Assembly (NCBI GenBank): GCA_963855995.1
Contig: OY979721.1
Coordinates: 4,030,001-4,094,000, forward strand
Direction of reading: 5' to 3'
DNA from: Muricea muricata
Lineage: Eukaryota; Cnidaria; Anthozoa; Malacalcyonacea; Plexauridae
DNA length: 64,000 bases
Part shown: one piece after another, positions 58,045 to 64,000 of the stretch
Numbering within the stretch: the stretch's first letter is position 1
Layout of the letters: each line of letters begins with the position of its first letter
Notes under the pieces: model-generated
Told to the model about the DNA's origin: nothing
The model's input: the letters and a program-made list of their open reading frames with translations, nothing else
The model's database searches: none
Made by a program: the position numbers and the translations under genes

Positions 58045-59015
58045 TTCCAACGGAGGCACTTAACTTATCTCGCATATTAGAAATACACATGCCTGCTACC
58101 ACCAACAAGTGCTTATAAATGCATTACGCTTATCATTAACGTCTTTAACACATACCAAATCATGGAAATGTGGAAATATTCCAGTTCACTCCTATGGACC
58201 TTGCAATTTTATGAGCGAAATAAATAACCTGTTTTAATGACGCATTTGGAAATAAAATCAGCGCAATTAAATGTGCTCTCCCGCTAGATTTTTTCAATCA
58301 AATCTCGACAAGAGGTTGTTAGTCCTGTTTAAACACACGACCAGGGGGTACGAATTCTCTTCATTCTGAGCAAATGACGGATTTTCTCTGATTACAAAGG
58401 TGTATTTACTTAATACAGGCAAGTTAAGCCTCAATTTCCATGCATTGTGCCAATGTTGGAAAACACAGCGAAACAGCAGTGATACAGCCTCTCGGGGGAA
58501 CACCATCTGCACGAATCCTACGAAAAAGGGGACATCGATTTGTTAACCTTTGATAACTGATAACAGAGTTCTGACGCAATTTGGCCGAAAACTTCAACCT
58601 TTGCGCTTCAGAATCTTCGAGGTATGTGTATTGCTTTCACAATGGCTACGTATAAAAGTGATTAAAAAAATAGTCTCAAGCAGACACGTACTTTTCACCA
58701 CGACATGTCAAGAGGGTTTGAAAATGGTGCATTCGTCAGCGCAAACGGCCCCCGTTCGACGGTACGCAAGTGTAAACCGTAATCTGGTTGATTAAATCAT
58801 CTATAGTCGGACGAATGAAATTGTTGCTGAATTTCGAAAACTCCCATCAATTTTGTTATTTTGAGCTAGTTCAAATGTTAATGAGCGATTCAACGAGTTC
58901 GACTGCAGTCATGAGAATTGCATAAGAAGTGAATTTGTGTAATAAAGATTATGTTATAAAAAAATTCCTAAATGCGAGTACTCCCGACTTGTTGACACAA
59001 TTTAATGAAAACCAG
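58045..59015. other. Intergenic, no gene seen
   Basis: Frames of 70-80 codons occur on both strands, with no recognisable domain or splice pattern. Confidence 0.4.
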
Positions 59016-59018
59016 AAC

Positions 59019-59260
59019 ACACAACAAAAAACGTACAACCTGTTCTGGCCTGATGAAAACAGCAATGAACAATGTTGTGCTGCCCACATTGTTCAAGGTT
59101 GTCAACAATACTGAACAAGTTGGTGAGTCTGAATTAGCCTGCAATCAGGTATAACAATGTTGAACAATATTGTTGACAACCTTGAACAATGTGGGCAGCA
59201 CAACATTGTTCAATGCTGTTTTCATCAGGCCAGAACAGGTTGTGCGTTTTTTTGCTGTGT
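59019..59260. mobile_element. Palindromic element, arms about 105 bp
   Basis: A 242-bp element. ACAACCTGTTCTGGCCTGAT, GAAAACAGCAATGAACAATG and TTGTGCTGCCCACATTGTTC are mirrored nearly exactly on the other side of a 30-40-bp centre. The outer ends are ACACAACAAAA and ACACAGCAAAA. No convincing target duplication. Closely matched arms indicate a young foldback MITE. Confidence 0.75.
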
Positions 59261-59959
59261 AGACCTCGTCTAAGGACAAAAACTAAAACTAAAAACTTCA
59301 TGTGATCTGAATTTTTATAGTTAATGAAAACACTCGAAAACGACCTCGTGTGCACATATATAGTCTCAGACGTTGGAAGACAGCCCATAAATCTTAAGCC
59401 ATCATAAAAACAATGTCCTTTCTAAATGTTGACTTAATTTACAAGCACAATATACGATTTCCTGATAAATGTAAACAGGGAAACCAAAGACAATACCTAG
59501 CATTTGTCGAACAAATGCGCTACGTAAAACAACACCGTCATGCACTATAGCTGTAAAAATAGCGATACGAGATAAACAAACTAAGGTGCTTTTAAGGCCA
59601 GTGCGCTGGGCGATATCTGCTGTGAGTTTAGCTGCGATTTTCTACTTTTACGGAAGGGGGAGAGTCGTTAGTGGTTGAACTTCCTTGGTAAGTGATGCCA
59701 GTGTGATGGTGCGTACGAAAATCGCATCAAAAATCGTCCGTGTTAAGTGGCCCAGACCAATTTCTCTCGTTTAATTGATTAATGATTATACGGCAAGCGG
59801 GCGTTGTCAGAGTGAGGAAATGTCGGCTATAGATTAGTGGCGATGCTGTTAGCGAATGCATGCGATAAACTCAATGCTAAAGACATCTATTCGTATAGTT
59901 ACATTATCTCTATTCCAGGATACATATAGGCTGTATCTAGTCTCCAGATTGGTGCATTC

Positions 59960-60310
59960 TCATGCTATATCAAACGAGGATGAGAGTTCATGAAAGTGGA
60001 CAGGCGGTGAAAAAAAAGATTGCATGAAAGTTGACAAGCGAGAGTTTGTATGAGAGTCTTCTCACTCTCATGAAAGACTCATGTTCTGTCAAACGAGAAC
60101 AAGAGTTGCATGTGAGTAGATGAGAGTTGACAAGCGAGTGTTTGTATATATGAGAGTTTCCTCAAATCTCGTGTACAGTTCAAACGAAAACAAGAGTTGC
60201 ATGACAGTTGTTGAGAGTTAAGAAGCGAGAGTTTGTCAATGAGAAGTTTCCAATTTCTGGTTGAACGAAAACAAGACATGCATGAGAGTTGAGAAGCGAG
60301 GCAAAATATA
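59960..60310. repeat. GAGAGTTGA-type palindromic repeat, copy 2
   Basis: Words such as TTGACAAGCGAGAGTTTGTA and GCATGAGAGTTGAGAAGCGA match 32395-32765. No open frame. Confidence 0.55.
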
Positions 60311-60314
60311 AGCA

Positions 60315-61635
60315 ATATATAAGCAATGCGATTGAATTTCGCTACTTGAGTCGTTGAGATTAAGACACATTAACCCTTAGACTTATCCCACTCACATCGT
60401 AAGAACATTTGTAAAGTGAGCTGCAGATGACCTGATGATTTTTACGTTATAAAGATGGTAACATACGTAATAGTGGCCAAATTAATTGGTGCCAAAATGT
60501 CAAATATGGCTTGAGATGCCCCGAGAGGTTCTAAAAACTCATTGTTATGTCATTATAAATTGTTTCACTCGCCTCTATTTGGTCCTGTGGATAGTCTGTT
60601 GTTAAGAGGCACAACTAAGAGGGTGCGCTTGGTCGGTATTTCTGAAGAACTAGCTGGTATTACCATATTATAATTACATCCCACTAAAAATCCAAATCAT
60701 AGGTTACCAGCACAAATTACATTTGAGGTTTGTCAATGTCTCTAAACTTAACCGACCCAACATCTGTTTATATCAAAACCTTGGCAACATAAACAAAAAT
60801 CTTCGGCGCATTTTTCATAACTTCATGGCGTGTGGGCTTAAAGTGCTAATGTATATTAGGTGCTAATAGGCTGATTAAAGCTAATTCTATTTGAACATCG
60901 ATCATTATTTCTAAGATTTTGAAGTAGCTTCTAAAAACGCACCTCAAAAGCGGCAAGGAATCAAAAGCCTTCTTCGAAAACCATAACGAGCAATAGTTGC
61001 GTTTGTTTTTCTTTGCAGAATTTGGAGGAACGTCAGTATCTGCGAAAGGCATCGCACAGGATTAGCTGGCCAATCGAACTGCATTGGCATTGAAACTTAC
61101 AGTTGATGACAGCGTTGTAAGAGATAGTTGCTAGCTAATATCTTTGAAGATCACTTTTTAGACGTGCCCCTTTGACCTTCAGTCACTCTGCCGCGCAAAG
61201 GAAGGCAGGTTCAGCTATCGTATAAAAAAACGTCAACGGTTTCGAAGGCAGATAAGATACGCAAATACCTCACGTAACAGGACGAGCAAGCGGGAAGGAA
61301 GAGATATTTCTGATCAAGCCATATACTTGAGGAGTTTGACGTAAAATCGTCACAGAAGGTAACGGTGTGTGTGTGTGTGTATAAGGCGAACAAGACTGGA
61401 AGGTCGACAACAGGATAACGTGCACTTGGTGTCGGAGTGTTTTGAAGTGAAGTTGTTTTCTAGTAAAGAGATTAGAAGGTGAGCATATGGTTTTAAATAT
61501 TTGCATGTCAACGGGTCAACACTCGTTAGAATGCGACTTTGGTTAGTTTGGAGAGAAATTTCTTGATTGAGCTAGGGTGTAGGATCCCGTCATGTTCACG
61601 AGAACATATAGGATCTGTCGCAACCTGAAGTAATC
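60315..61635. other. Intergenic, possible promoter only
   Basis: TATAAAAAAA at about 61220 on the plus strand, followed by GAAG-GTAACG (61358) and GAAG-GTGAGC (61477) donor-like sites, could mark a non-coding first exon of a gene lying to the right. No coding exon was found. Confidence 0.3.
61362..61382. repeat. (GT)n microsatellite
   Basis: A short GTGTGTGTGTGTGT run. Confidence 0.6.
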
Positions 61636-61637
61636 TA

Positions 61638-61710
61638 AACAGAATTCGACGTTTCGACTTTTGAGCGAAGGCCCTTCAAAGAACCTGTGCTCAAAACGTC
61701 GAATTCTGTT
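61638..61710. repeat. Palindrome with GACGTTTCG motif
   Basis: AACAGAATTCGACGTTT faces AAACGTCGAATTCTGTT over about 35 bases that include TTGAGC / GCTCAA. It shares the GACGTTTCGA word with the element at 61950-62150. Confidence 0.6.
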
Positions 61711-61949
61711 GACATCGTTTCTGGTAGGGAAGGATCCTATGTTATTGTGTGCTTTTGACTGCACTACCGACACTGGCAACGTTAGTTTGGGATATCCCGT
61801 CAAGTTTTTAACTAGTGCTCAAGTGAATTGTAATCCATAAGGATGGTAAGCAAATATCTTATTTAATGTCTGAGGAACTGTCCTGCATGCGTGACCATTT
61901 GACAGAGAATAGTTAACTAGTTTGATACTTTGATATCTGAGCATAGATA

Positions 61950-62150
61950 AAATACAAAAGAATAGTAACTCCGAACAACATTTTGACTGTTGACGTTTCG
62001 ACTAAATTGTAGTCATCATCAGGATCAATCCTTGAATCATCTTGATCATCTTGATGATGTTTACAATTTAGTCGAAAAAACAATCAAAATGTTGTTCGGA
62101 GTCACTATTCTTTTGCATTTTATTAAAATAGTGGGTGGCTTTCGTAACTA
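61950..62150. mobile_element. Palindromic element flanked by a 12-bp direct repeat
   Basis: A 201-bp unit bounded by the exact 12-bp repeat TGAGCATAGATA (61938-61949 and 62151-62162). Arms of about 80 bp run inward from AAAATACAAAAGAATAGTAA to GACTAAATTGTAGTCATCAT. The long duplication and the GACGTTTCG palindrome would fit a non-autonomous relative of a Penelope-like or retrozyme-type element, but this is inference. Confidence 0.6.
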
Positions 62151-62164
62151 TGAGCATAGATAGT

Positions 62165-63520
62165 GGTCAAAGAATGGCCTAAAATTGCATGCTAAAGCGT
62201 GACACCGTCTGATGCGCTTTACTTTTGAGCCCTTCAGCTCCAAAACGATGTTACAGCAGAAAACTTTCAACAGCAAATGAGATTTCTTGATTCTGATTGG
62301 TTCGTACTTCATTTACATTGCGAACATTATTTTAACAAGAGTGGGAGTTGAAAATTCTTCCTCATCACCGAGGGACAGGTTGAATAAAAATATGAGGCGA
62401 AGGCGAGTATTTTTGAACGAACTTCGAGGTGCTTTGAAATCGAGATAGTTGGCCTAATTGTGTAATTTCTTCATTCATTTTATGATAGTTTTGGTAAAAC
62501 CTTCTTAACCAAAAAAGTGGCAATATTTCTCCTATCCGACATAACGCTAACATTTGGTGTTGGTTTTTAGCTTTGCTAAGGAGTTTTAAAATTTCATATT
62601 TTAAAAGACATTGGTGTTTTTGTTTAAAATAGTTAAATACAAAGTACGGCAATTGTTTTAATTGGTTATCTAGAGGGTTCCAAAGCATCAAATTTGTACA
62701 TGTATCAGCGCATGTTGCAATAGTTATGTCATCAATTCGAACGTTGAATTGGCTGCTAGCCACCAGTAAACTGTATAAAAATAGCTGCCCTGCTGCATGG
62801 AGCCGGTTGTACCACAGTTAATAGATATAGGACAGATACAGGACTATCCACCGGATTGTGATACTTTCAACTAACTCGCGCAAGAGATAAAAAAAGTGAT
62901 TTTAAACCAAAAATGCTGAACTTCAATATAAATTTCACCAGTTACTGAACGATCTGATTCTGGGGAACTTGCATGATGACCTAAGTACGGCCCCTCGTGT
63001 TGGCTGGGTTTTAAGAACGCAAATTTTTAGCTCAGAATTACGAATTTTTCCTAGTCATGCTGTCACACAAAGATCTGTGCCGTGTATGATATATGATATA
63101 TGAGCAACGTGCTCAGTGATTCACAATTTTTTCTGCTCGTTAGGCTTGGGATTAAATGAAGCCGATAAAATGATCTTGAGGCATCGAAATAAGTCATTTT
63201 ATCCAACGAACTCAACCGAAGTTAGAATGCTTAACAAAAATGAATGCTCAACACCATTTTATTTGTTCCACTGATATTTCGGCAAAACAGAAATCTTAAG
63301 CAATCATGAATTAAACATCTTTCGTATCATAAACTATGACATATTTCAATATCTCAAAAATCATTCTACCTTCATTTAATTTCGGATAACCGGGACTATA
63401 TAATCAGTCCTTTAGTCAAGAACTGCCCTGTGGTGTCGGACGTCCCCCCCCCTCCCCCCACCCGACTTCAAAAATATAAGGTCTAAGTTTCTAAGCTTAC
63501 TTGAAGCTCAGAATAAATTA
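62165..63520. other. Intergenic, no gene seen
   Basis: The longest open frame (62365-62763, minus) has no ATG before its 26th codon and no recognisable domain, so it is probably chance. Confidence 0.4.
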
Positions 63521-63522
63521 AA

Positions 63523-63674
63523 GAGGTTCAGATTTGGCTTCCAATACCTCTACCGCTACCTTAATGTATCTTTCAACCAATCAGATGTGCCGAACCTACC
63601 CGATTAACCAATCAAATTGTTTAAAAATCGGGGAAAGGCAGTGGTAGTGGTAGAGGAAGTCAAATCTGAACCTC
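63523..63674. mobile_element. Short foldback MITE (GAGGTTCAGATTTG ends)
   Basis: A 152-bp unit with ends GAGGTTCAGATTTGGCTTCC and the minus-strand partner GAGGTTCAGATTTGACTTCC, followed by TACCTCTACCGCTACC-like stretches. No clear target duplication. Confidence 0.6.
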
Positions 63675-64000
63675 ACTATTACATGTGGAGCGTCGTTTTT
63701 ATTGCTTCTCGCGCAAGCGCTATTCGCCACGCAGCAATTGGCCTAAGTAGAAGCATTAGCCCCCCCCCGAAAATATTCAAAGCAGCATATTCCCAGGGAG
63801 TGATTGGCTGCTCCTGTTTAGGGCACTTGAATAGGGTTATGCGAAAAACATTGAAGATGACCTTCTGTACTTGAATTTTCCGTGTTTGAAATATGCATGT
63901 GATATAAGCATGCATCATGCATGTGCTGCCGTGTATTAATTAGTTAACCATTATGCAACGCAACATATGTTTTTGCTTTGTCAAAGTTTTTTCTTGCTTA

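Noticed and set aside
62365-62763. 132-codon frame, the longest outside the GPCR
   Set aside because: It opens at GTG with no ATG until codon 26, has no recognisable domain and no supporting splice sites.
1-64000. CRISPR arrays, prokaryotic operons, rRNA genes or phage genes
   Set aside because: Nothing of this kind is seen. The short tandem arrays have 85-100-bp adjoining units without spacers, and the window is eukaryotic.

Overview
The window is eukaryotic and AT-rich. It has small exons separated by long, repeat-filled introns and a dense population of short DNA-transposon remnants. The intron/exon style, a cnidarian-like rhodopsin-family neuropeptide receptor, a severin-type gelsolin gene, CCCTAA (TTAGGG-type) repeats and the flavour of the short inverted-repeat elements suggest an invertebrate metazoan. 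An anthozoan cnidarian (sea anemone or coral) is most likely. That assignment is inference and was not tested by any search.

Only two protein genes are well supported, both on the minus strand. (1) A gelsolin-like (severin-type) actin-regulatory gene starts at 17154 and runs leftwards. Eight coding exons (66-96 bp each, 228 codons together) were rebuilt by joining splice sites in frame. They cover the N-terminal linker, domain G1 and much of domain G2. The rest of the gene lies in, or beyond, the 5.4 kb to the left of exon 8. (2) A complete two-exon class A GPCR of 336 residues (26319 to 23649) resembles neuropeptide FF/QRFP/orexin-type receptors. It has one phase-1 intron inside TM3 and a polyadenylation signal about 50 bp after the stop codon. 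The two genes have unrelated roles, cytoskeletal and peptide-signalling, and nothing suggests joint function.

Layout: 1-17154 is the gelsolin gene, whose introns carry hAT-type MITE copies, palindromic MITEs, a tRNA-headed SINE cluster, a mariner-like element, a LINE 3' end and a long inverted repeat. 17155-23560 is intergenic and holds tRNA-like sequences and several inverted-repeat elements with target-site duplications. 23593-26319 is the GPCR. 26780-26975 is a decayed Penelope-like fragment. 27000-64000 shows no convincing gene. It holds minisatellite arrays (about 90-bp, 100-bp and 85-bp units), foldback elements, a tandem array at 53.6-56.3 kb, and other dispersed repeats.

No novel defence or biosynthetic system is visible. 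The most unusual material is the repeat content. It includes a near-perfect 429-bp foldback element with a 9-bp target duplication. It also includes palindromes carrying a CTGATGA-N-stem-GAAA core that resembles part of a hammerhead ribozyme, one of them bounded by a 12-bp direct repeat. A MITE family with CCCTAA-rich arms explains the telomere-like tract at 3.3 kb.
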